In this document: positions 48,771 to 56,657 of the stretch, in pieces | Layout of the letters: each line of letters starts with the position of its first letter | Position numbering within the stretch: position 1 is the first letter of the stretch | Assembly (NCBI GenBank): GCA_041389495.1 | Contig: JAWKRT010000001.1 | Coordinates: 2,341,376-2,405,375, forward strand | DNA: 64,000 bases | DNA from: Myxococcota bacterium | GTDB taxonomy: Bacteria > Myxococcota_A > UBA9160 > UBA4427 | Reading direction: 5' to 3' | Translations under genes and position numbers: made by a program | Notes under the pieces: model-generated | The model's database searches: none | What the model was told of the DNA's origin: nothing | The model's input: the letters and a program-made list of their open reading frames with translations, nothing else

Positions 48771-49661
48771 TCAGGGCTCGTAGCGGTCGCGATCGGGCTC
48801 GAAGAGGCCACGCGGGAAGCGCACGGACCAGAACCGCACGCGCAGCGTCGTGCGCAGCTCGTGCCCCGAGACGTCGAGCTTCTGGACGCCGTAGTCCTGC
48901 GAGCTCGTGGTGTCGGTGATCTCGTTCTCGAGCCGTCCGACGGGGACGTAGCGGTAGCCTGCGGTGAACACGACGGCGTCGCTCAGCGGGATGCCGAGCT
49001 CGAGGCCGAGCTGCCAGAGGAAGCCGTTGTCGCTGTGCTTGCCGCGCGCGTCGAACGAGGTCGACTCGACGCGCGTGCGCTGGTAGCCGATGCCGAGGCC
49101 CGTGTTGAAGGTGACGTCGCGAAGCCAGCGCTGTCGCAGGCCGATGGCCTCGAGGCCGTGTCCGAGCGGGAGGTCGAGCCAGGCGTTCGTCAGGAGGGCC
49201 CACTGCGACACGCTCACGTGGTGCGTGGCCAGGCCCGACGCGCCGATCGCGACGTCGTAGTTGCGTCCGCCCGCGAGCTCGAGCTCCGTTCGGATCACCC
49301 AGTCGTCGAGGTCGACGTCGGGCATCCAGCGGGGCATTCGATGACGGCGCGGGAGCGCCTGGCGGAGCGGGAACTCGAAGCCGGCGACGCCGGCGAAGAC
49401 CGGCGAGGAGTCGGTGTCGGTGCCGCGGTTCGCGCGGTTGTCGTTCGCGCCCGCGCGATCGCCGTTGTGTCCGTGCGGCTCGACGATGCCGAGCGTGGTC
49501 GCGAGCGAGCCGGCCGCGTAGAAGTCGCCCGCGGCCGCGTCGGCCGCGACGAGCGACTGGCAGACGGTGGCGAGCACGAGCGCGCGGAGTGCGCGGCGAG
49601 CTCCGGGAGCGCGGAGCCCGCGGCGCGCGCCGCGAGCGGCTCGGTTCCTGGTCGACGACAC
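48771..49661 (-). CDS. Outer-membrane beta-barrel protein of unknown function
   Basis: 296 residues from GTG 49661 with AGGGAAG upstream; the frame to 49733 is longer but lacks a ribosome-binding site. An Arg-rich N-terminus and hydrophobic stretch (LRALVLATVCQSLVAADAAAGD) form a signal peptide. The mature part alternates hydrophobic and polar residues in strands, for example VIRTELELAGGRNYDVAIG, TFNTGLGIGYQRTRVES and AVVFTAGYRYVPVGRLE, consistent with an eight-to-ten-stranded barrel with loops. The family is unknown to me. It lies 43 bp upstream of the secretin gene on the same strand and is probably the first gene of the efflux/secretin operon. Confidence 0.7.
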   Translation of the reverse strand: MSSTRNRAARGARRGLRAPGARRALRALVLATVCQSLVAADAAAGDFYAAGSLATTLGIVEPHGHNGDRAGANDNRANRGTDTDSSPVFAGVAGFEFPLRQALPRRHRMPRWMPDVDLDDWVIRTELELAGGRNYDVAIGASGLATHHVSVSQWALLTNAWLDLPLGHGLEAIGLRQRWLRDVTFNTGLGIGYQRTRVESTSFDARGKHSDNGFLWQLGLELGIPLSDAVVFTAGYRYVPVGRLENEITDTTSSQDYGVQKLDVSGHELRTTLRVRFWSVRFPRGLFEPDRDRYEP

Positions 49662-49884
49662 GTTGGCTTCCCTCCAGGCCGGCATCCGCGGCGCGCAGCG
49701 CATCGCCGCGCGCGCTCGCGGTGCCCGTGACACGGCTCACCCCATCGGCGGAAGTGGGCCGGAAGCTGAGGTGCATGCGACCGGGCAAGCGGCCGGACTC
49801 CGGGGGGTTTCCCACCGCGGCGCGCGGGGTGGAGCGCCGCGGCGCGCAGTCGGCGCGCCGCGCTGCGGGAGTAGACTGCGCGCC

Positions 49885-51156
49885 ATGCCGTCCCCGCCGC
49901 TCCGCGAGCGCTTCCCCGTGCGCGACTTCGAGACCTTCCACGAGGCCGAGCTGCCGCGACTCCTCGCATCGGGCCGCGCCGCGCTCGCGGCTGCCGATGC
50001 GGCGCCGGTCGGCTCGCTCGCGCTGCGCGTTTCCTCGGCCGAGGGCGCGTCGCGCGCTTTCACCTACGTACCGACGGTCGACGGGGTCGCGCTCCGCCGC
50101 GGCGACGCCGAGGCCGACGTCGTCGTCGAGCTCGACGGCGAGCGCTGGAGCGACCTCGTCGACGATCTCGAGTCCGCTCCCGGCCTGCTCTACGCGGGCG
50201 CGTGCCGCGTCGTGCGCGGCGACCCGATGCGCTTCGTCCGCTGGGAGCCGAAGCTGCGCGCGCTCTATGCGGGCCGGCCCGTGTTCGACCTCGAAGCGCC
50301 GCCGCGGCTCGTCGACCGGCGCGGGCGTGCGCTCGACCCCGCGCATCGCTTCGCGCAGGGCGACGACCGCGAGGAGATGGCGCACTTCCTGCGCGAGGCG
50401 GGCTACCTCGTCGTTCGCGGCGTGTTCGCGGAGGACGAGATCGCGGCGCTCCGCGAGGACGCGCGCGCGCTGCGCGCCGCGGCGCGCGAGGGCGATGGCA
50501 CGTCCTGGTGGGGGCGCGACGCGCAGGGCGCCGCCACCCTCTGTCGCGTGATCGACGCCGCGCGGCGCGATCGCATGGCCGCGCTCTACGCCGACGCGCG
50601 CATCCTCTCGCTCGTCGCGCTCTCGGAGTTCGACCTGCGGCCGCGCCGGCGCGACGACGACGAGGCCGTCTCCGTGCTCTGGAAGCAGCCCGACATGGCG
50701 GAGGGCCTGGGCGACCTGCCGTGGCACCGCGACTGCGGCCTCGGCGGACACGGCGTGATGTGCCCGTTGCTGATCGTCACCGTGAACCTCACCGCCGGAA
50801 ACGCCGAGGCGGGCGAGCTCCGCATGCTTCCGGGCTCCTGGCGCAGCTCGGTGCCGTTCTTCGAGGCGACCGACGCGCGCGCGCCGAAGGGCGTCGGTCT
50901 GCGGGTCGATGCCGGAGACGTGTCGCTCCACTACGGCGACGTCATGCACGCCGCGCCGCCTCCGCGCCGCGCGGGTCCGTGGCGGGACGACGGCTCCTTC
51001 CGCACGAGCGTGCTGCTCGGGTTCGCGCGCGAAGGCGCGCTCGCACACCACCGGGGCGAGGGCGTCTACAACGACGTCCTGCTCGGGAACGAGGACGGGC
51101 AGGTCGAGCACCTCGCAAAGGTCGCGGCGCGCAGCCGCCCGGCCGACGGGAGCTGA
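49885..51156 (+). CDS. SCP2-like domain fused to phytanoyl-CoA dioxygenase (PhyH)
   Basis: 423 residues from ATG 49885. Residues about 20-125 resemble a sterol carrier protein-2 fold (ALRVSSAEGASRAFTYVPTVDGVALRRGDAEADVVVELDGERW, then GDPMRFVRWEPKLRALYAGRP). Residues about 160-400 are a PhyH-type non-haem iron and 2-oxoglutarate dioxygenase: YLVVRGVFAEDEIAALRED, the iron ligands in LPWHRDCGLGG (HxD) and the distal His in GDVMHAAPPPRR, with an Arg for 2-oxoglutarate in the last strand. A lipid- or sterol-binding module attached to a hydroxylase suggests a hydrophobic substrate. It is followed after 6 bp by a lipoate-ligase-like gene. Confidence 0.82.
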   Translation: MPSPPLRERFPVRDFETFHEAELPRLLASGRAALAAADAAPVGSLALRVSSAEGASRAFTYVPTVDGVALRRGDAEADVVVELDGERWSDLVDDLESAPGLLYAGACRVVRGDPMRFVRWEPKLRALYAGRPVFDLEAPPRLVDRRGRALDPAHRFAQGDDREEMAHFLREAGYLVVRGVFAEDEIAALREDARALRAAAREGDGTSWWGRDAQGAATLCRVIDAARRDRMAALYADARILSLVALSEFDLRPRRRDDDEAVSVLWKQPDMAEGLGDLPWHRDCGLGGHGVMCPLLIVTVNLTAGNAEAGELRMLPGSWRSSVPFFEATDARAPKGVGLRVDAGDVSLHYGDVMHAAPPPRRAGPWRDDGSFRTSVLLGFAREGALAHHRGEGVYNDVLLGNEDGQVEHLAKVAARSRPADGS

Positions 51157-51162
51157 GCGCGC

Positions 51163-51993
51163 GTGCAGATCGCGCTGCATCGCGAGGGCTTCCCCGACGC
51201 CCCGGCCCTCGACACGGCCGTGTCGCACGCGCTGCTGCGCGAGGCCGACGCCGGACGAGGGCGCGAGTCGCTGCGGCTCTACACGCCGGGAGACGCGCTC
51301 GCGTTCTCGGTGCTCGACCGCACGCGGCCGGGCTTTCCGCTCGCGGTCGCGCGCGCGCGCGCCGCCGGCTTCACGCCGATCCTGCGGCTCGCGGGCGGCC
51401 ACGCCGCGGTCTTCGAGCGCGGCGCGCTCGCCTTCGCCTGGACGGTGCCCGCGCGGTCGCCGCGCGACGGCATCCGCGCGCGCTTCGCGGCGATCGCCTC
51501 GCGCATCGAGCGCGCGCTGCGCCGGCTCGGCATCGACGCGCGCACGGGCGAGGTGGCGGGCGAGTACTGCCCGGGCGAGTTCAGCGTGAACGCGCGCGGT
51601 GCGGTGAAGCTCGCGGGCATCGGCCAGCGCGTGCTGCGCGGCGCCGCGCACGTGGGCGGCGTCGTCGTGGTGCGCGACGCGCCGCGCGTGCGCGACGTGC
51701 TCGAGCAGGTCTACGAGGCGCTCGACCTCCCGCTCGCCGGCGCGACGACCGGCAGCGTCGAGAACGAGCTCCCCGGGGCGACCGCGGCGGACGTCGCGGC
51801 GGCCCTGATCGCGGAGATCGCATCCGAGCGCGCGTGTGCGGAGGCCCCGCTCCCGCCGGCCGCGCTCGAAGCGGCGCGGACCCTGGCGCCGGGCCACGCC
51901 CTGGAAATCGACATTCCCGCGAGCGCTTGCGCCGAAGACCTCGAGCCGGATGGAAAGCTTCTGCTGGCGCGCGCGAGGGCGCTCGAGGTCTGA
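51163..51993 (+). CDS. Lipoate-protein ligase A-like protein
   Basis: 276 residues from GTG 51163. It has the biotin/lipoate ligase-like fold with LRLAGGHAAVFERGALAFAWTVP (family: R-x-S/T-G-G-x-x-V-x-H) and EYCPGEFSVNARGAVKLAGIGQRVLRGAAHVGGVVVV, where the Lys of VKLAGIGQR sits at the catalytic Lys of LplA/LipM. It could attach lipoate or octanoate to E2 or H proteins or exchange octanoyl groups. No lipoyl domain protein is nearby. It follows the SCP2-PhyH gene closely (6 bp), suggesting an operon, but the link is unclear. The usual His before GD reads Glu here (VFERGAL). Confidence 0.75.
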   Translation: MQIALHREGFPDAPALDTAVSHALLREADAGRGRESLRLYTPGDALAFSVLDRTRPGFPLAVARARAAGFTPILRLAGGHAAVFERGALAFAWTVPARSPRDGIRARFAAIASRIERALRRLGIDARTGEVAGEYCPGEFSVNARGAVKLAGIGQRVLRGAAHVGGVVVVRDAPRVRDVLEQVYEALDLPLAGATTGSVENELPGATAADVAAALIAEIASERACAEAPLPPAALEAARTLAPGHALEIDIPASACAEDLEPDGKLLLARARALEV

Positions 51994-52104
51994 CCGCCCG
52001 AGGCGGTGCGCGCGCTCCGGAGCGGCGCTGCGCGCCTCAAGCGAGGCTCGCGGCGCGCCGCAACGGCCCCGTGGCGCGTTCGCGCCGATGCACGGGAGGC
52101 CGGC

Positions 52105-53688
52105 TTGGCAGCGGACGAGGCCCAGGGCGCGATCGACGACGGCGACGGCCGGCTCGACTCCGCAGCCGCAGCGGACGCGGACCTGCCCGCTCCCGTCGGG
52201 CCCGCCGACGCGAGCCGCCGCGCCGAGGACGCCGACCTCCCGGCGGCGTTCGTCGCGACCTCGGCGCCAGGGCCGTCTCCCGGGGCACCTCCGACTCCGC
52301 CGCCGACCGCGGCTCCGATCTCCGCGCCTCCTTCGCCCGCGCCGCGTCCGACCCCCGCATCCGTCGCCGCGCACGGCGCGAGCGCGGCCGCCACAGCGGC
52401 GCCGACCGAGGAATCCCACCCCCGCCGCGCGGCGACGGACCCGGCGGCCGAGCCCGCACCCGACGTGCTCGTCGTCTACGACGGGCACGAGCTCGACGAC
52501 GTCTACGCGCTCCTCGACGAGCTCGGCGCGCGCCCGGTGCGCGCTCGCCTCTCGGGCCCGACGCGCTTCCGCGGCTGGTCGCGGCCGCCGCTCCTGTTCG
52601 TCATCCCCGCCGCCGAGGCGCTTCGCATCGAGCTGCCCGAGGCGATCGCACTCGCGCGCAGCACGCGCATCGCGGTCGCGGACACGAGCTCGGAGGCGCT
52701 CCTCGGGCGCATCGCCCGGCTCGGCTACGACTACCTGCTGCGGCGCCCCGTGCACCCCGACGTGGTGCGGCTGCTCCTGCAGCGCGCGCTCTATCGCGGC
52801 GCCGACGCACGCCACGACGTGCGCCGTCCGGCGGGCCAGCGCGTCGGCCTGCGCGTCGGCTGGCGCACGCTGCCGGCGACGCTCGTCGAGTTCTCGGCCG
52901 GTGGCGCGCGCGTGCTCGTCGCGGCCGACGTCGCGGTGCGGACGGACGCGCGGCTGCGTCTTCCCCGCCGCCTGCTCGGAGGTCGCTCGGCTTCGATCGC
53001 ATGCCGCGTCGTGCGGCGTCGCGGCGACTCCGCTCCGGGCGTCGTCTCGCTCGCGCTGCGCTTCGACGAGGCGATCGAGCCGCGCGCGCTCGCGAACCTC
53101 TCGCGCGTGCTCGCGGGGCGCGCCGTCGGGCCGGTGCTCGCGCCGTCGGCGTCGTGGATCGAGCGCTGGATCGAGCGCTTCCGGTCGTGGCGCGGCCGGG
53201 CCGCACACGCGCCGGGCAGTCGCCGCGAGCCCGCGGTCGCGGCGATCGAGGAGGCGCCCTTCGAGGAACGCCGGCAGCTGCGCCGCGCGGCGCTCGACCG
53301 CGAGGTCGTGGCGCTCGACGCGGAGGCGCACGCCGCGGCGCGCGTGCTGGTCGGCCGCGACCTCTCGCTCGCCGGGATGCGCGTCGATCCCGAGCCCGAT
53401 CTCCGCGTCGGCGACGCGCTGCGCATCGCGCTCTACGACCCGCTCGGCGCGCCGATCGAGCTCGACGCGCGCGTCGTGCGCGACGACGGGGAGCGCGGGC
53501 TCGCGCTCGCGTTCGAGAACCTGACGAGCGCCGCGGCCGGGCGCCTGCACGGGCTCGTGGACGAGCTGCCCGATGCCCGATCCGGTGCGCCGACGCGTGC
53601 GGCGGGCCCCGGCGTCGAGCGCATCGATCGCGCGGCGTGCGAGCGCGTCGTGCTCGGACGCGTCGTCGAGGCGCCGGCGGCGCGCTAG
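52105..53688 (+). CDS. Tandem PilZ-domain protein with receiver-like N-terminal domain
   Basis: 527 residues from TTG 52105, which has GGGAGG five bases upstream; GTG 52006 is the alternative. A Pro/Ala-rich low-complexity segment (about 30-120) is followed by a receiver-like alpha/beta domain (DVLVVYDGHELDDVYALLDEL...) that lacks a standard phospho-Asp arrangement. Two PilZ domains follow: the first with RRPAGQR and EFSAGGAR, the second with RRAALDR and GRDLSLAGMRVD. The second fits RxxxR plus (D/N)xSxxG for cyclic-di-GMP binding, while the first is degenerate. It may sense c-di-GMP to control motility or surface polymer. The last 4 bp (CTAG) are shared with the convergent DUF1214 gene. Confidence 0.75.
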   Translation: MAADEAQGAIDDGDGRLDSAAAADADLPAPVGPADASRRAEDADLPAAFVATSAPGPSPGAPPTPPPTAAPISAPPSPAPRPTPASVAAHGASAAATAAPTEESHPRRAATDPAAEPAPDVLVVYDGHELDDVYALLDELGARPVRARLSGPTRFRGWSRPPLLFVIPAAEALRIELPEAIALARSTRIAVADTSSEALLGRIARLGYDYLLRRPVHPDVVRLLLQRALYRGADARHDVRRPAGQRVGLRVGWRTLPATLVEFSAGGARVLVAADVAVRTDARLRLPRRLLGGRSASIACRVVRRRGDSAPGVVSLALRFDEAIEPRALANLSRVLAGRAVGPVLAPSASWIERWIERFRSWRGRAAHAPGSRREPAVAAIEEAPFEERRQLRRAALDREVVALDAEAHAAARVLVGRDLSLAGMRVDPEPDLRVGDALRIALYDPLGAPIELDARVVRDDGERGLALAFENLTSAAAGRLHGLVDELPDARSGAPTRAAGPGVERIDRAACERVVLGRVVEAPAAR

Positions 53689-54995
53689 GCGCGCACCGCC
53701 TTCGCGACGTCGCGCATCGCCACCACGCGGCCGCGCGGCGTCTCGATCCCGCCCTCCGGCAGCAGGAAGCGCCAGTACACCATCCCGAACGGTCGGCCCT
53801 CGGTGTCGAGCCAGTTCGGAACGCCCGGGTCGCGGTGCGCGACGACCATGCGGAAGCGCCCGTCGGCCCCGAGCGTCGTCTGCTTGCGATTGCGCGAGAT
53901 CGTGCGGTGCGCGTAGTCGTAGCTCTGGAGCGTCGGCGTCCAGAGCACGACGTTGGACATCCGGCACTTCGGGAAGCGGCCCTCGATCACGAGCGCCTCG
54001 TCGGGGCCGAGCTGGTACGGCGCCATCGTGTAGGCGTTGTCGACCGCGGAGAACGCGAGGTCGCCGGGCTTCTCGGGCGCGTTGAACTGGTTGGGCACGC
54101 TCGACACCCACGAAGGCATCTTCGACGGGTCGCGCGGTGGCTGGTCGAGCGTCTGCCCGCGCACGTAGCGGGCGACGCGCCGGATCGCCGCCGCGACGGA
54201 CGCGTCGCTCGGCGTCGCGGGCGCGGGGTGTTCGCCGAGCGCCTCGATCGACAGCGGGATCTGCTTCGTGAGATCGGCGGCGACGGAGGTCGGCTCCTCG
54301 AAGTAGTGCCGCGTCGTGATCGTTCCGCTGCCCTCGAGCCGCAGCCAGTTGCGCGGCTGCGGCGTCGCGCTCGCGACCACCTCGTAGCTCCCGTCGGGCG
54401 CGACCTCGAACTCGCCGTCGTGGATCGCGGCCGAGACGCGCCGCGCATAGCTTCCGTCGTGCGAGCCGTCCTCGACGGTGAACGAGGTGTAGACGGCCCC
54501 GGCGGTGTTCCCGCGGATCCGGTACGTGAGGCCTGCGTCGACGGAGGTGGTGAAGTAGACGGCGTCGGGGTTGTCGCCGAGGAACTTCCGCGTCGGCGAG
54601 ACGATCCGCGTGAAGACCGGATGCGCGAGGCTCTGCTCGGTGTAGAAGTCGAGCCCGGCGGACAGCCAGTGGAGGAGCACGCGGTGCGTGTCCGCCGCCT
54701 GGCCCGCACTCGCGACGCCGTACTCGGGGCCGGCATAACGTTCGCCGACCTCGCCGAGCAGCGCGACGAAGTCGCGCCACGCGTCGCGGCTCTCCGATGC
54801 GACGGGCGCGGGGGCCGCCGGCGCACCCGCGGCGTGCGCGTCGGCGCGCGCGCCCGAGAGCGGCAGGGCCGAGAGCGCGCCGGCCGCGCCGACGGCGCGC
54901 AGGAAGGCGCGGCGCTCGAGCCGGGGCAGGGCAGTGGCGGGCGGCGGATCGGTCGGGACACGGGCGGGATCGGTCTCGGGAGTCGGGTCGGTCAC
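53685..54995 (-). CDS. Tat-exported DUF1214 family protein
   Basis: 436 residues. A twin-arginine signal (LERRAFLRAVGAAGALSALPLSGARA) exports the protein. The mature part carries DUF1214-type sequence: AVYFTTSVDAGLTYRIRGNTAGAVYTSFTVEDG in the N-terminal beta region, LVIEGRFPKCRMSNVVLWTPTLQSYDYAHRTISRNRKQT and the ending GMVYWRFLLPEGGIETP. DUF1214 proteins are often exported and sometimes linked to DUF1254. The function is unknown, and roles in envelope or polymer metabolism have been suggested for relatives. It is followed on the left by a shared CTAG stop with the PilZ gene and lies 52 bp downstream of the KARI-like gene. Confidence 0.8.
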   Translation of the reverse strand: MTDPTPETDPARVPTDPPPATALPRLERRAFLRAVGAAGALSALPLSGARADAHAAGAPAAPAPVASESRDAWRDFVALLGEVGERYAGPEYGVASAGQAADTHRVLLHWLSAGLDFYTEQSLAHPVFTRIVSPTRKFLGDNPDAVYFTTSVDAGLTYRIRGNTAGAVYTSFTVEDGSHDGSYARRVSAAIHDGEFEVAPDGSYEVVASATPQPRNWLRLEGSGTITTRHYFEEPTSVAADLTKQIPLSIEALGEHPAPATPSDASVAAAIRRVARYVRGQTLDQPPRDPSKMPSWVSSVPNQFNAPEKPGDLAFSAVDNAYTMAPYQLGPDEALVIEGRFPKCRMSNVVLWTPTLQSYDYAHRTISRNRKQTTLGADGRFRMVVAHRDPGVPNWLDTEGRPFGMVYWRFLLPEGGIETPRGRVVAMRDVAKAVRA

Positions 54996-55047
54996 GGAGC
55001 CTCCTGGTGTCGGGGGTGTCTCGGCGCGCGCGGGTGCGGGCCGCGCC

Positions 55048-56016
55048 TCAGTCGGCGTCGAGCCCGAGCGTGCGCCGCACGCCGGCCTCGAACGCGCGGA
55101 TCGCGGGCCCCGCGTGCTGCTCCTCGAGCGCGTGCAGCCGCGGCTGGCCGGCCGCGCTCTCGGCGTCCCACTCGTCCGCGAACGCGCCGGACGCGATGTG
55201 CGCGACGATCTCGCGCATGACCGGCCCGAAGTCGAGCGCGTCGTAGCGGCCGCGCCGCGAGAGCTGCCCGTAGCGGCTCGCCGGCGAGTGGTGGGCGAGC
55301 TGCGCGGCGAAGCCCTCCTCGCGCAGCAGGCGGTAGTTGCGCTCGACCTCGCCCGAGAGGTGGAGCTCCGTCAGCACCGCCTCGATCGGGATCCCCTCTG
55401 CGAGCATCGCGCCGACGAACGCCTGCGACACATGCGTCAGCGCGGGCGAGAGCACCTGCTCGACGGAGAGGTCGAGGATCGCCTCCTGGCGCGGCGTGAG
55501 GCCGATCGCGCACTGCGCGAGGCCCCCGATCGCGTGCGCGACGGCGAGCGTGCGCGCGAGCGCGGTGCCGGTCGCGTCGCGCTCGATGCCGAGTGCGGTC
55601 AGGAAGCCCGCGCCCTCGACGTAGCAGCGTCGCACCTCGGGCCCGAGCATGCGCGGCGCGACCATCGCGAGGTCGCCGTCGGGTGCGAAGCGATCGAAGG
55701 CGAGCGTGTAGCCGCTCGCCACGATCGTGAGCGCGTGCGGCTTCGGCGCGAGGCCGAGCCGCGGGATCGCGTCGTCGGGCACGAGCACGCACAGCACGTC
55801 GGCGTCGCTCGCGTCCGCGATCGCGCCGACGGCGAAGCCGTCGGCTTCCGCCGCCGCGCGGCTCTCGTCGGCGCGCGCGTGGACGGCGACGTCGACGCCC
55901 GAGTCGCGCAGGTTGAGCGCCCACGAGCGGCCCTGGTTGCCGTATCCGACGACGGCGACGCGCTGCCCGTCGAGCGCGCGCGGGTCGGCGTCGGAGGAGC
56001 GGTAGATCGTCGTCAT
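55048..56016 (-). CDS. Ketol-acid reductoisomerase homologue lacking the catalytic His
   Basis: 322 residues from ATG 56016. The Rossmann domain has RVAVVGYGNQGRSWALNLRDSGVDVAVHARADES, as in IlvC. The knotted domain keeps the metal ligands in QEAILDLSVEQVL (family: ETETDLFGEQ) and the Glu of TELHLSGE, and ends with the familiar HIASGAFADEW. The His in IlvC's SHGF loop is replaced: the segment reads IVASGYTLAFDRF. It is therefore an IlvC relative whose isomerase chemistry may be lost, perhaps a reductase of a 2-oxo or 3-hydroxy acid. No branched-chain amino-acid gene is near. Neighbours are a GST and a DUF1214 gene. Confidence 0.78.
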   Translation of the reverse strand: MTTIYRSSDADPRALDGQRVAVVGYGNQGRSWALNLRDSGVDVAVHARADESRAAAEADGFAVGAIADASDADVLCVLVPDDAIPRLGLAPKPHALTIVASGYTLAFDRFAPDGDLAMVAPRMLGPEVRRCYVEGAGFLTALGIERDATGTALARTLAVAHAIGGLAQCAIGLTPRQEAILDLSVEQVLSPALTHVSQAFVGAMLAEGIPIEAVLTELHLSGEVERNYRLLREEGFAAQLAHHSPASRYGQLSRRGRYDALDFGPVMREIVAHIASGAFADEWDAESAAGQPRLHALEEQHAGPAIRAFEAGVRRTLGLDAD

Positions 56017-56045
56017 CGCGCGTTCCTCCCTCGGAGCGCGCGAGC

Positions 56046-56657
56046 CTACACCCGGGGCGCTCCTCCGTGGCGCTCTTCGAAGCTCGCGTACCAGCGGTGC
56101 AGGTTGCGGTGGCTCGCGTCCACCTCGACGCCGAACATGCGGCCGAAGCGCATCGCCGCGAAGAGCGTCCCGTCGGCGATCGTCGGGCGATCGCCGAAGA
56201 CGAAGGGCGCGTCGCCGACGCGCTCGTCGAGCAGGGCGAGCGGCTTCACGAGCGCAGTGCGCGCCCACGCGGCCATGCCCTCGTTCGGCTCGACCCCCGG
56301 CAGCGGCGAGCGCGTCGAGTGCACGAGTCGTCCGACGGGGAGCAGGATCGACGTGTCGATCATCCGCTCGAGCGAGCGGATGCGGAGCCGCTCGAGCGGC
56401 GTGCGGCCGATCATCGAAGGCTCGGGATGGAGCTCCTCGAGGTACTCGAGGATCGGCAGCGACTCGGCGACGAACTCGCCGTCGTCGAGCTCGAGCACGG
56501 GGACGCGCCCGAGCGGATTGCGCGCGAGGAAGGCCGGATCGTGCTGCTCGCCCTTCGGCAGCACGACGATCTCGCGCGCGAGGTCGAGCCCCTTCTCCTT
56601 CAGGAAGACCTCGACCTTCGTCGGGTTCGGAGCGAGCGGAAACGTGTGGAGCTTCAT
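56046..56657 (-). CDS. Glutathione S-transferase family protein
   Basis: 203 residues from ATG 56657, overlapping the SGNH stop by ATGA. The thioredoxin-like N-domain begins KLHTFPLAPNPTKVEVFLKEKGLDL and has the glutathione-binding RVPVLELDDGEFVAESLPILEYLEEL (cis-Pro and ES motif). The helical C-domain contains PFVFGDRPTIADGTLFAAMRFGRMFGVEVD with the N-capping Asp. The active residue near the N-terminus is Asn-Pro rather than the usual Ser or Cys. It may detoxify electrophiles or isomerise a CoA-linked or aromatic compound. It is coupled to the membrane-anchored SGNH hydrolase gene, an odd partner. Confidence 0.85.
   Translation of the reverse strand: MKLHTFPLAPNPTKVEVFLKEKGLDLAREIVVLPKGEQHDPAFLARNPLGRVPVLELDDGEFVAESLPILEYLEELHPEPSMIGRTPLERLRIRSLERMIDTSILLPVGRLVHSTRSPLPGVEPNEGMAAWARTALVKPLALLDERVGDAPFVFGDRPTIADGTLFAAMRFGRMFGVEVDASHRNLHRWYASFEERHGGAPRV

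Noticed and set aside
48703..54780. Very long minus-strand open frame of about 2025 codons
   Set aside because: It runs antisense through several recognisable genes, is rich in Arg, Ala and Asp/Glu as expected for a GC-rich shadow frame, and shows no domain.
50202..55220. Long plus-strand open frame of about 1672 codons
   Set aside because: It is a shadow of the PhyH, ligase and PilZ genes and is antisense to the DUF1214 gene. Composition is artificial.
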